DNA of 64,000 nt from Hippasteria phrygiana (lineage: Eukaryota; Echinodermata; Asteroidea; Valvatida; Goniasteridae): positions 124,001-188,000 of the forward strand of contig JAZGUH010000208.1 of the NCBI GenBank assembly GCA_037893225.1. Reading direction: 5' to 3'. A program made the translations under genes and the position numbers. The notes beneath the pieces were generated by a model. The model ran no database searches. It was not told where the DNA came from and worked only from the letters and a program-made list of their open reading frames with translations. This document shows positions 1-9,661 of this stretch, one piece after another (position 1 is the first letter of the stretch; every line of letters begins with the position of its first letter).

Positions 1-3000
1 AACGTTAAGCAGTCACAATGCAGTAAACGGAAGAACGCACACAGAGTTCACGGGAAGAAATTTGTTGCGAGGTTTGAATTTTCTCGAAGAGTTCTAACGC
101 TGTGAAGCTGGCGATGGTCTCAAATTGTTGAGCTGGATCTAAGCTACCCATACGTATAAAAGTTACTGGATTTGGTCAATATTCCATTCAATTATGAAAA
201 GGGAAAGGAGGGCGTTCATCTGAAAATGTGGCAAACGTTAAGCAGTCACAATGCAGTAAATGGGAGAACGCACACAGAGTTCACAGGAAGACATTTGTTG
301 CGAGGTTTGAATTTTCTTAAAGAGTTCTAACGCTCTGAAGCTGGCGATGGTCTCAAATTGTTGCGCTAGATCTAAGCTACCCATACTTGACCAAAAATTA
401 CTGGATTTGGTCAATATCCCGTTCAATTATGAACAGGGAAAGGAGGGGCGTTCATCTGAAAATTTGGCAAACGTTAAGCAGCCACAATACAGTAAACGGG
501 AGAACGCAAACAGAGTTCACGGGAAGAAATTTGTTGCGAGGTTTAAATTTTCTCGAAAAGTTATAACGCTGTAAAGCTGGCGATGGTCTGAAATTGTTGC
601 GCTAGATCTAAGCTATCCATACGTGTAAAAGTTACTGGATTTGGTCAATATCCCATTCAATTATGAAAAGGGAAATGAGGGGCGTTCATCTGAAAATGTG
701 GCAAACGTTAAGCAGCCACAATGCAGTAAACAGGAGAACGCACACAGAGTTCACGGGAAGACATTTGTTGCGAGGTTTGAATTTTCTTGAAGAGTTCTAA
801 CGCTCTGAAGCTGGCGATAGTCTCAAATTGTTGCGCTAGATCTAAGCTACCCATACGTGTGAAAATTACTGGATTTGGTCAATATCCCGTTCAATTATGA
901 ACAGGGAAAGGAGGGGCGTTCATCTGAACATTTGGCAAACGTTAAGCAGCCACAATGCAGTAAACGGGAGAACGCAAACAGAGTTCACGGGAAGAAATTT
1001 GTTGCGAGGTTTAAATTTTCTCGAAAAGTTCTAACGCTGTAAAGCTGGCGATGGTCTCAAATTGTTGCGCTAGATCTAAGCTATCCATACGTATAAAAGT
1101 TACTGGATTTGGTCAATATCCCATTCAATTATGAAAAGGGAAATGAGGGGCGTTCATCTGAAAATGTGGCAAACGTTAAGCAGTCACAATGCAGTAAACG
1201 GAAGAACGCACACAGAGTTCACGGGAAGAAATTTGTTGCGAGGTTTGAATTTTCTCGAAGAGTTCTAACACTGTGAAGCTGGCGATGGTCTCAAATTGTT
1301 GCGCTGGATCTAAGCTACCCATACGTATAAAAGTTACTGGATTTGGTCAATATTCCATTCAATTATGAACAGGGAAAGGAGGGCGTTCATCTGAAAATGT
1401 GGCAAACGTTAAGCAGTCACAATGTAGTAAACGGGAGAACGCACACAGAGTTCACGGGAAGAAATTTGTTGCGAGGTTTGATTTTTCTCGAAGAGTTCTA
1501 ACGCTGTGAAGCTGGCGATGGTCTTAAATTGTTGCGCTGGATCTAAGCTACCCATACGTATAAAAGTTACTGGATTTGGTCAATATCCCATTCAATTATG
1601 AAAAGGGAAAGGAGGGGCGTTCATCTGAAAATGTGGCAAACGTTAAGCAGTCACAATGCAGTAAACGGAAGAACGCACACAGAGTTCACGGGAAGAAATT
1701 TGTTGCGAGGTTTGAATTTTCTTGAAGAGTTCTAACGCTGTGAAGCTGGCGATGGTCTCAAATTGTTGCGCTATATCTAAGCTACCCACAGGTGTAAAAA
1801 TGACTGGATTTGGTCAATATACCATTCAATTATGAACAGGGAAAGGAGGGGCGTTCATCTGAAAATGTGGCAAACGTTAAGCAGTCACAATGCAGTAAAC
1901 GGAAGAACGCACACAGAGTTCACGGGAAGAAATTTGTTGCGAGGTTTGAATTTTCTCGAAGAGTTCTAACGCTGTGAAGCTGGCGATGGTCTCAAATTGT
2001 TGAGCTGGATCTAAGCTACCCATACGTATAAAAGTTACTGGATTTGGTCAATATTCCATTCAATTATGAAAAGGGAAAGGAGGGCGTTCATCTGAAAATG
2101 TGGCAAACGTTAAGCAGTCACAATGCAGTAAATGGGAGAACGCACACAGAGTTCACGGGAAGACATTTGTTGCGAGGTTTGAATTTTCTTAAAGAGTTCT
2201 AACGCTCTGAAGCTGGCGATGGTCTCAAATTGTTGCGCTAGATCTAAGCTACCCATACTTGACCAAAAATTACTGGATTTGGTCAATATCCCGTTCAATT
2301 ATGAACAGGGAAAGGAGGGGCGTTCATCTGAACATTTGGCAAACGTTAAGCAGCCACAATGCAGTAAACGGGAGAACGCAAACAGAGTTCACGGGAAGAA
2401 ATTTGTTGCGAGGTTTAAATTTTCTCGAAAAGTTCTAACGCTGTAAAGCTGGCGATGGTCTCAAATTGTTGCGCTAGATCTAAGCTATCCATACGTATAA
2501 AAGTTACTGGATTTGGTCAATATCCCATTCAATTATGAAAAGGGAAATGAGGGGCGTTCATCTGAAAATGTGGCAAACGTTAAGCAGTCACAATGTAGTA
2601 AACGGGAGAACGCACACAGAGTTCACGGGAAGAAATTTGTTGCGAGGTTTAAATTTTCTCGAAGAGTTCTAACGCTGTGAAGCTGGCGATGGTCTTAAAT
2701 TGTTGCGCTGGATCTAAGCTACCCATACGTATAAAAGTTACTGGATTTGGTCAATATCCCATTCAATTATGAAAAGGGAAAGGAGGGGCGTTCATCTGAA
2801 AATGTGGCAAACGTTAAGCAGTCACAATGCAGTAAACGGAAGAACGCACACAGAGTTCACGGGAAGAAATTTGTTGCGAGGTTTGAATTTTCTTGAAGAG
2901 TTCTAACGCTGTGAAGCTGGCGATGGTCTCAAATTGTTGCGATATATCTAAGCTACCCACAGGTGTAAAAATGACTGGATTTGGTCAATATACCATTCAA

Positions 3001-4153
3001 TTATGAACAGGAAAAGGAGGGGCGTTCATCTGAAAATGTGGCAAACGTTAAGCAGTCACAATGCAGTAAACGGAAGAACGCACACAGAGTTCACGGGAAG
3101 AAATTTGTTGCGAGGTTTAAATTTTCTCGAAGAGTTCTAACGCTGTGAAGCTGGCGATGGTCTTAAATTGTTGCGCTGGATCTAAGCTACCCATACGTAT
3201 AAAAGTTACTGGATTTGGTCAATATCCCATTCAATTATGAAAAGGGAAATGAGGGGCGTTCATCTGAAAATGTGGCAAACGTTAAGCAGTCACAATGCAG
3301 TAAACGGAAGAACGCACACAGAGTTCACGGGAAGAAATTTGTTGCGAGGTTTAAATTTTCTCGAAGAGTTCTAACGCTGTGAAGCTGGCGATGGTCTTAA
3401 ATTGTTGCGCTGGATCTAAGCTACCCATACGTATAAAAGTTACTGGATTTGGTCAATATCCCATTCAATTATGAAAAGGGAAATGAGGGGCGTTCATCTG
3501 AAAATGTGGCAAACGTTAAGCAGTCACAATGCAGTAAACGGAAGAACGCACACAGAGTTCATGGGAAGAAATTTGTTGCGAGGTTTGAATTTTCTCGAAG
3601 AGTTCTAACGCTGTGAAGCTGGCGATGGTCTCAAATTGTTGCGCTGGATCTAAGCTACCCATACGTATAAAAGTTACTGGATTTGGTCAATATTCCATTC
3701 AATTATGAAAAGGGAAAGGAGGGCGTTCATCTGAAAATGTGGCAAACGTTAAGCAGTCACAATGCAGTAAACGGGAGAACGCACACAGAGTTCACGGGAA
3801 GACATTTGTTGCGAGGTTTGAATTTTCTTAAAGAGTTCTAACGCTCTGAAGCTGGCGATGGTCTCAAATTGTTGCGCTAGATCTAAGCTACCCATACTTG
3901 ACCAAAAATTACTGGATTTGGTCAATATCCCGTTCAATTATGAACAGGGAAAGGAGGGGCGTTCATCTGAAAATTTGGCAAACGTTAAGCAGCCACAATA
4001 CAGTAAACGGGAGAACGCAAACAGAGTTCACGGGAAGAAATTTGTTGCGAGGTTTAAATTTTCTCGAAAAGTTATAACGCTGTAAAGCTGGCGATGGTCT
4101 GAAATTGTTGCGCTAGATCTAAGCTATCCATACGTGTGAAAGTTACTGGATTT
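1..4153. repeat. Satellite array, left block (about 234-bp monomer)
   Basis: Head-to-tail copies of one monomer of about 234 bp, roughly 18 copies. Landmarks recurring once per monomer are GCTGGCGATGGTCT, TTACTGGATTTGGTCAA, GGAAAGGAGGGGCGTTCATC and GGTTTGAATTTTCT. Monomers differ by scattered substitutions and by a 1-bp loss (GAGGGGCG to GAGGGCG). Three marker monomers with the CATACTTGACC variant lie at about 387, 2259 and 3898, so spacings are 8 and 7 monomers. The block ends inside a monomer, after GGATTT at 4153, where LINE copy 1 begins. The stretch 383-4153 closely matches 10562-14566. No gene is seen. Confidence 0.97.
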
Positions 4154-4282
4154 TTATTTTTTTTTTTTTTATATGAAATTGGAGCTATGCAGCCCCATTT
4201 AATGCAAGTTTCACTAAATCAATAATACATATAAATTACCATTCTGCTTAGACTATATACAAATAAAATTGAACTTTATAAT
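4154..4282 (-). other. LINE copy 1 3' UTR, poly(A) signal and tail
   Basis: Read on the minus strand, about 112 nt of AT-rich 3' UTR follow the ORF2 stop. ATTAAA, a known poly(A) signal variant, lies at 4198-4203, 28 nt before the tail. The tail appears on the plus strand as fourteen T (4157-4170), one A (4156) and five T (4151-4155). The last three of those T (4151-4153) are also the TTT of the satellite target, so tail and target merge. This is the 3' end expected from target-primed reverse transcription of a polyadenylated RNA. Confidence 0.85.
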
Positions 4283-7200
4283 TTAGAAATTAAATTGAAG
4301 TTTGTCATTTTGTACAGTACAAATTGCTGAGTTTACGGCATATATCGCACAAAAAATATTTTTAGGCAACCTCTGCTTTTCCAAGATAACATGTCTACGA
4401 AGATTGCATTTGAAAGCGTAAAGGATATTTACATGAGACTTGTCTCCGTGAAGCGCAATTTTACATCTCATGTTCCATATAACTCTGTGAAGCCTTCCAA
4501 TTAACAGTAAAGACAAAGGGTTTTTGACCAAAAACCCAAAAATTCTCTTACTATCCGTTACTGTAAAGTTTGTGTTCTTCGTACATATTTTTATCATGTT
4601 TTCTACAAAAAACCATGCATCTATGTGTGAAGTACATTCTATAAAAAGATGCTCTAAAGTCTCTACTTCTCTCTTACATAAGGGGCAAACATCGTCATCA
4701 GAAATTCCCCATTTTTTCAATTTATCCTTAGTGGGTAAAATTCTATGTTTCAATTTGAACCAAATATCCCTATCATCTGCATCCATTAGGTTATATTGTC
4801 GATCAGACCAGATTTGACTCCAGTCTAAAAACACATAATTAAAATAATCTCCCCAAGACCTTTCAGATGTCGGTGGGAGAAAGTCCTTAGAAATCAATAT
4901 TTTATAAATATTCTTCACACTAATACAGTTAACATCTATCAAAGTATTGTCACCAGCACCAAAACGAATCTTATTAAGGTAATGATTAGGAGGCCCTCCT
5001 CTGTTTTCTTTAACATAATCAATCTTGATATGCCTTTTTAACCCTGCAACAATTCGACCAGCATTGACTGGAAATATATTACACATGTTAGATAATTTGG
5101 AAAATGAAACAATGGCGTCTTTATCAAGAATTTGTCCTAAATGACATATACCCTGGGGTTTAAGTATACTACTATTTAATACTTTATCCGGATTATCAGT
5201 AATAATTGTATTATTCCACAAGGGTAACTTGCGGGTTTCATTGACACAATCAAAAACATTATTGATGGTCGCACCAGCTTGGTAACAATTAGAAATTAAG
5301 TCTTTGTAATAGGACTGAACATAAGGACAAGGAACTGTTGGACAGCTTAAGACATACCATCCTAGATTGTCACTGCCACTTGCTTTAAAAAGACAATAAT
5401 CAAACAGGTATTTCCATTTTCCAGAACTAGACAGGTATTTTTTTAAAATATTTACTTTTAGAGCTTGTAGTTTACACCTAATATTAATAACTCCAGTTCC
5501 TCCCTTTTCAACTTGACCGCAAATCGTCTTACTCTTAATTTTATTAACTTTCCCATTCCAGAAAAAATTCCACTTAATCCGTTCCATTTTCTGAATGAAT
5601 TTCTCAGGGCAATGTAAAACTGATCCGTAATAAGAGAGGCTTGCCCCCATAAAACTATTAATAATGACAGATTTACCTTTCAGTGTGAGGTCCCTACTCT
5701 TCCATTTGTTTAAAACTGCTTGCATCTTGCCTATTTTCGCATCCCAAAAGTTGTCAAGATTATCTTGATTACCAAAATCGATCCCTAGAATTTTAATGTA
5801 ACTATCGACCCATGTAAAACCACCAGGCTTGTCTTTTCTATTCCTCCACGTGCCAAGCCAGAGACCTTTAGACTTATGAATGTTTATTCTGGAGCCTGAT
5901 CCCCTACTGTAAACAGCAAAAATAGCGTCTAGCTCATCAAAATCACTGTTATTGGTAATGAAAAGAGTAGCATCATCTGCATGTTGGATTACCTTTAGGG
6001 ATTGATCGCTATAAGGAAGAGAAATGCCTTGCAAAATGTTATTTTGCCTTATTAAAGAAGCAAAGCCTTCTGCACAAATGGCGTATAGAAGCGGAGAAAG
6101 GGGGCACCCTTGTCTTATTCCTCTTGATACACCAAATGGCTCAGTGATAAAGTTGTTAATAAAAATAGTACTGGACGGGTTACTGTACAAAATGTTAACC
6201 CATTTAATTAAGCCTTTTGGAATTCCCATTTTATTCATTACTCTAAACATGTATTCCCATTCAATCCGATCAAAAGCTTTTTCCTGGTCGATGCTCAGAA
6301 TAGCTCCTTGCTTATTTTCATTGTTTATATAATAAATAGCATCACGTAAGATCATCAAATTATCTTGAATGTTTCTTTGTTTTACACCGCAAGATTGGTC
6401 TTCGCCAATAATGTAAGGCATAATATTTCTTAATCGATTTGTTATGACTTTGGAAATGATCTTATAATCGACATTCAGTAAGCTAATCGGTCTCCAGTTT
6501 TTTAAATCGGTTCTTTCACCTCTATTCTTAAAAATTAAACGTATCAGGGCAACATTTAGAGAGTGAGGGAGTGTACCCCTGACTTTACATTCATTAACAA
6601 CGTCCTTGAAATCATCTTTGATGAAAAACCAACATTTTTGATAGAACTCGGCAGTTAAGCCATCAAGCCCTGGTGATTTTTCTCTATTCATCTGTTTAAC
6701 CGCCTGCCAGATTTCATCATCCTTAAAATCACTTTCAAGATCATGATTATTATCATCATCATCATCATCAAAATCACGGGCCTTAATAGAATTAAGTATA
6801 ACAGAACAAGCTTCGTTGTTTATACCTCCACTTGTGTATAACTCTTGATAAAAGGAATTTACATAATTACACATCGACAAAGAATCATTATAAAATTTAC
6901 CATGACTGTCCACTAAGCGTCGTAATACATTATCGTCACTCCTTTGTTTCTCCGCACGAAGAAAGAACTTGGTAGGTTTTTCGCCAACCATTTTACTGAT
7001 ATGCGATCTCACTCTGGATTTTTCCAATTCAATGAACTCGAACTCTTTAATGATACGCTCAGTTTCGTTAATGGCATGGGCATTAGTATTAATAGCACCC
7101 AGTAATTTTGAGAGCGTTTTTTGAAGTTGACGTTTGCGTTTCTGGTCTCTCTTATATTTCTCTCGACCATAATCTCTAATAATCTCCTTAAGTTTCGCTT

Positions 7201-8062
7201 TTCCACAATCCCACCAAATAAAAATATTATCAAACTTGACTTTTTGAGTTTTCCAAAAACACCAGAATTTTTGAATACGTTCAATACATTGATCATCTTC
7301 CAACAAAAACTTGTCACATATCCACCTTCCCGAACCCCGAACAACATCATTTTTTTCTAATCTACAAATAAGGGCCAGGTGATCAGAAAGACCCAAAGAA
7401 TTAACACTGGCATTCGAAACAGAAGTATATATCGAACGGGAAGCGAATATATAGTCAAGTCTGTTGCTACGTTTAAGAGATCTGTGGTAAAATGTATATC
7501 CCGGTTGATTAGGGTACAATGATCTCCAAATATCAACCATGTCATGTTCAAAAACAAGATCCCTCAATTCCAGGACACTCTTGTCAGTAGCATTAGTAGA
7601 GTCAAGTTGGCAGTTAAAATCACCCACTACAATCCAATTGTTCCCTTCATACATATATTGGGACAAAATCTGAAAAAACGTTTTTCTTTGCTTCATTGAA
7701 TTAGGAGTATAAATACATAAAACACTGAAATTCAATCCTTTCCAATCGATGTCGCAAGTGACTATTCTTCCATCATGATCATTGTCAGGATTATTTAATT
7801 TAATTCCACTTTTGTATGATGCTAGAATAGCTACCCCTTTGGAGTTACTCTCCCCATGACTGAACACAATGTCCCCACCCCACTGTTTCCTCCAAGACTC
7901 TTCATCCCTCCGAGTGCTGTGTGTTTCTTGCAAACAAATAATATCATGTTTTTCCCTGGCCAAATGGTTAAACAAAAGCTCTCTTTTTTGCTCATTGCGT
8001 AGGCCATTAGCATTAAGAGTAACTATTCTAAGCATCATACATAAAAGAATAGCATTATTCAT
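4283..8062 (-). CDS. LINE ORF2, endonuclease and reverse transcriptase, copy 1 (1259 aa)
   Basis: This is the enzyme that nicks target DNA and copies the element RNA into the nick. Residues about 10-235 form an APE-type endonuclease: LNANG (N17), CLQETH (E46), CIYTP (Y118), VGDFN (D148, N150), RLDYIF (D203) and SDH (226-228). Residues about 500-760 form the reverse transcriptase: NWRPISLLN, motif A SIDQEKAFDRI (D592), RGIRQGCPLSP and motif C HADDA (D696, D697). A C-terminal finger C-X2-C-X8-H-X4-C uses C1126, C1129, H1138 and C1143. No RNase H domain is visible. An in-frame TAA lies 18 nt upstream of the first ATG; M9 and M10 are alternative starts. ORF1 ends 43 nt upstream in another frame, so translation probably depends on reinitiation or internal entry. 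All visible catalytic residues are present. The last about 22 residues differ from copy 2 because of a 1-nt homopolymer difference. Confidence 0.96.
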   Translation of the reverse strand: MNNAILLCMMLRIVTLNANGLRNEQKRELLFNHLAREKHDIICLQETHSTRRDEESWRKQWGGDIVFSHGESNSKGVAILASYKSGIKLNNPDNDHDGRIVTCDIDWKGLNFSVLCIYTPNSMKQRKTFFQILSQYMYEGNNWIVVGDFNCQLDSTNATDKSVLELRDLVFEHDMVDIWRSLYPNQPGYTFYHRSLKRSNRLDYIFASRSIYTSVSNASVNSLGLSDHLALICRLEKNDVVRGSGRWICDKFLLEDDQCIERIQKFWCFWKTQKVKFDNIFIWWDCGKAKLKEIIRDYGREKYKRDQKRKRQLQKTLSKLLGAINTNAHAINETERIIKEFEFIELEKSRVRSHISKMVGEKPTKFFLRAEKQRSDDNVLRRLVDSHGKFYNDSLSMCNYVNSFYQELYTSGGINNEACSVILNSIKARDFDDDDDDNNHDLESDFKDDEIWQAVKQMNREKSPGLDGLTAEFYQKCWFFIKDDFKDVVNECKVRGTLPHSLNVALIRLIFKNRGERTDLKNWRPISLLNVDYKIISKVITNRLRNIMPYIIGEDQSCGVKQRNIQDNLMILRDAIYYINNENKQGAILSIDQEKAFDRIEWEYMFRVMNKMGIPKGLIKWVNILYSNPSSTIFINNFITEPFGVSRGIRQGCPLSPLLYAICAEGFASLIRQNNILQGISLPYSDQSLKVIQHADDATLFITNNSDFDELDAIFAVYSRGSGSRINIHKSKGLWLGTWRNRKDKPGGFTWVDSYIKILGIDFGNQDNLDNFWDAKIGKMQAVLNKWKSRDLTLKGKSVIINSFMGASLSYYGSVLHCPEKFIQKMERIKWNFFWNGKVNKIKSKTICGQVEKGGTGVINIRCKLQALKVNILKKYLSSSGKWKYLFDYCLFKASGSDNLGWYVLSCPTVPCPYVQSYYKDLISNCYQAGATINNVFDCVNETRKLPLWNNTIITDNPDKVLNSSILKPQGICHLGQILDKDAIVSFSKLSNMCNIFPVNAGRIVAGLKRHIKIDYVKENRGGPPNHYLNKIRFGAGDNTLIDVNCISVKNIYKILISKDFLPPTSERSWGDYFNYVFLDWSQIWSDRQYNLMDADDRDIWFKLKHRILPTKDKLKKWGISDDDVCPLCKREVETLEHLFIECTSHIDAWFFVENMIKICTKNTNFTVTDSKRIFGFLVKNPLSLLLIGRLHRVIWNMRCKIALHGDKSHVNILYAFKCNLRRHVILEKQRLPKNIFCAIYAVNSAICTVQNDKLQFNF

Positions 8063-8105
8063 AACAAAAAGGAAGCAATTTTAATCACCTGTACCGCGAT
8101 ACAAA

Positions 8106-9440
8106 TCAAGGTACATCTTGAGTTCCTCTTCCCCTACCCCTTCCTCGTGGACTTGACCGGTTGGATGTTTCAGTTTGTGAAACGTCCTTCTGTTTCCTTT
8201 CCTTTGCCTTCTTCCGGAATCGTTGTACACCTCCTCTTGTGTAGGCGACAACATCATCACCGGCCTTGGTAGTGTCTTGCGTTTCGGGTACTGTTAGATC
8301 GGATTCTCCGTCAGAGTCCCCCTCTACATCCACATCTGCATCTTGACTTTTTCCTTCATCCATGGCTTTGTCCTCACTCTCTTGTAGAAGTTCTTTTGCT
8401 TCTTCTTCACTGCTGTCACCATCCCTCGATTTTCTCTTCCTCGTGTCAAGATTTGTCATATGTTCATCCCAAAATCCATCAATCTTCTTCTTGGGTTTGG
8501 TCTTTGCCTCCTTCGGTTGAACCGCCTCACTGTATGTCTTGTCTCTTCCTTCTTTTCCAGCGCTTGGCATCTCTTCATTACCCCCAACCACGCTGATTAG
8601 CTCGACTCTTATATCATGTACAACTTGCGGTGTATCCAGGGATGCGTTGTTGTCGTCTTCTTCGGGCTTCTGAATTGCTTCTGTCTTATTTTTGTCTTCG
8701 GTGTCGTTTTCGGCAATGTCGTCGGGTTCATCGTGTGTACTTTCGCCGGCATCATAATCAGTCTCCACGTCGCTACAGTCTTCATCGGAGTGGTCAGATG
8801 ACTGTGGGGTCTGTCTCTCTTCTTGTTTCTCGTGCCAAGCTGCCCGATGGCTGTCGCTTCCACAAACAAAGCATCGTCTACGATGGGGACAGTCCCGAGC
8901 GAAATGTCCAGGTTCCTCGCATATCTTGCACGTCTTTTCCTGTCCCTTATATCGGACGGGGAGGGAGAAAGTTCCAACCTTAACGTAGCTTGGGATAGGT
9001 TTTTTGATGTTTCTGATCAAAAGGCTACGAACCCCGGTTTCCACTCTGTCATCAAATTCATGGAATTGACGCCGAATATTTGCCACTGTGCCGTACTGCA
9101 TCATGGCGTTACATACTACTTCATCCGTCATCTCGTAGGGAGCCTTGACATAAGTGACTGCAGAATTCTGTACGTTCACCCGCTCACACTGAACAAGAAC
9201 CCTCTTGAGGATCATCCCTCGCTGTGCAATTCTTTCACAGTCTTTCTGATTTCCAAAAGAAACGTTGTACCATCCGTTGTCCAACGGTGCAATGCACTTA
9301 ATGGAGTCGACTGTTCCCAACTCTTTGTCGATGGCACAATATACCTCCCGTGGTGTAAGCTCCTGTAGTGGACGCGCATTAAATCGTATTGTATTTGGCC
9401 GTTTGAGCGTTGCTCCCCTATTCGGCATGTAGCGGGCCAT
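8106..9440 (-). CDS. LINE ORF1, nucleic-acid-binding zinc-knuckle protein, copy 1 (444 aa)
   Basis: This is the RNA-binding partner that packages the element transcript. The start chosen is the ATG at 9440, in the context GCCATGG, a good eukaryotic initiation context. The open frame continues upstream only through a GTG at 9467. Residues about 15-90 and 95-165 look like two RRM-like beta-alpha folds (inferred from pattern only). Two zinc knuckles follow: C-X2-C-X4-H-X4-C (C171, C174, H179, C184) and a variant C-X2-C-X4-H-X4-H (C190, C193, H198, H203). The rest is acidic and low-complexity, rich in D, E, S and K, and ends in an RG-repeat tail RGRGRGRG, typical of RNA binding. The predicted protein looks identical to the copy 2 protein. 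Confidence 0.93.
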   Translation of the reverse strand: MARYMPNRGATLKRPNTIRFNARPLQELTPREVYCAIDKELGTVDSIKCIAPLDNGWYNVSFGNQKDCERIAQRGMILKRVLVQCERVNVQNSAVTYVKAPYEMTDEVVCNAMMQYGTVANIRRQFHEFDDRVETGVRSLLIRNIKKPIPSYVKVGTFSLPVRYKGQEKTCKICEEPGHFARDCPHRRRCFVCGSDSHRAAWHEKQEERQTPQSSDHSDEDCSDVETDYDAGESTHDEPDDIAENDTEDKNKTEAIQKPEEDDNNASLDTPQVVHDIRVELISVVGGNEEMPSAGKEGRDKTYSEAVQPKEAKTKPKKKIDGFWDEHMTNLDTRKRKSRDGDSSEEEAKELLQESEDKAMDEGKSQDADVDVEGDSDGESDLTVPETQDTTKAGDDVVAYTRGGVQRFRKKAKERKQKDVSQTETSNRSSPRGRGRGRGTQDVP

Positions 9441-9661
9441 GGCGCTCAAGATGGCTGCCACTGCCACAAATCAAGCACTGCACTTGAAAAAAAAAAGGCC
9501 AACAGGCCAAAAGGCCTCGGAATTCACTGTTGAAACTCCAGATATGGATCGTTTATGTCTGTACCCACGGACATGGACGGTGATATTGTTCAATTGCGCA
9601 AATAATCTCTCCAAACGGTAGAAAAAAGGCAATTTTCTGGAGCGATGTGTGTGCACGACTT
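9441..9661 (-). other. LINE copy 1 5' UTR with short upstream ORF
   Basis: About 221 nt between the satellite junction and the ORF1 ATG. On the minus strand it starts AAGTCGTGCACACAC. It holds an upstream ATG at 9574 opening a 16-codon frame that stops at 9524. It also has a GGCC-rich inverted stretch (9498-9518) and a homopolymer run of ten A on the plus strand, nine in copy 2. GGTGATATTGTTCAATTG at 9579-9596 (plus strand) resembles the satellite target. Such leaders usually carry an internal promoter, but none can be proved here. Confidence 0.7.

Larger units (their letters stand above)
4154..9661 (-). mobile_element. Full-length L1/Tx1-type non-LTR retrotransposon, copy 1
   Basis: Complete LINE of about 5.5 kb read on the minus strand. 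It has a 5' UTR (9441-9661), ORF1 with zinc knuckles, a 43-nt gap, ORF2 with endonuclease plus reverse transcriptase, a short 3' UTR and a poly(A) tail. There are no LTRs and no RNase H. The two-ORF layout, APE-type endonuclease and C-terminal CCHC finger are known traits of the L1 superfamily including the Tx1 clade; clade placement is inference from protein appearance. The element interrupts a satellite monomer between GGATTT (ends 4153) and TTCAATTATG (starts 9663). No target-site duplication flanks it. Base 9662 (G) could belong to either element or satellite. Confidence 0.96.

Noticed and set aside
238..574. Recurring short open frames of 62 and 75 codons in the satellite (both strands)
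   Set aside because: They recur once per marker monomer with the repeat itself, overlap each other on opposite strands, and have no start context or recognisable domain. They are by-products of the satellite sequence.
1..4153. CENP-B box in the monomer
   Set aside because: No stretch fits the TTCG-N4-A-N2-CGGG core. The nearest, GTTCACGGGAAG, lacks the required spacing.
6024..6332. Plus-strand open frames of about 100 codons inside ORF2
   Set aside because: Antisense shadows of the endonuclease and reverse-transcriptase coding sequence, without domain signal.
8823..9368. 181-codon plus-strand open frame within the LINE
   Set aside because: It lies antisense to ORF1, which has clear zinc knuckles and a good start context. 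The identical frame in copy 2 follows from ORF1 conservation.
9441..9467. GTG start extending ORF1 by nine codons
   Set aside because: GTG initiation is not expected in a nuclear eukaryotic gene, and an ATG in a good GCCATGG context lies nine codons downstream.
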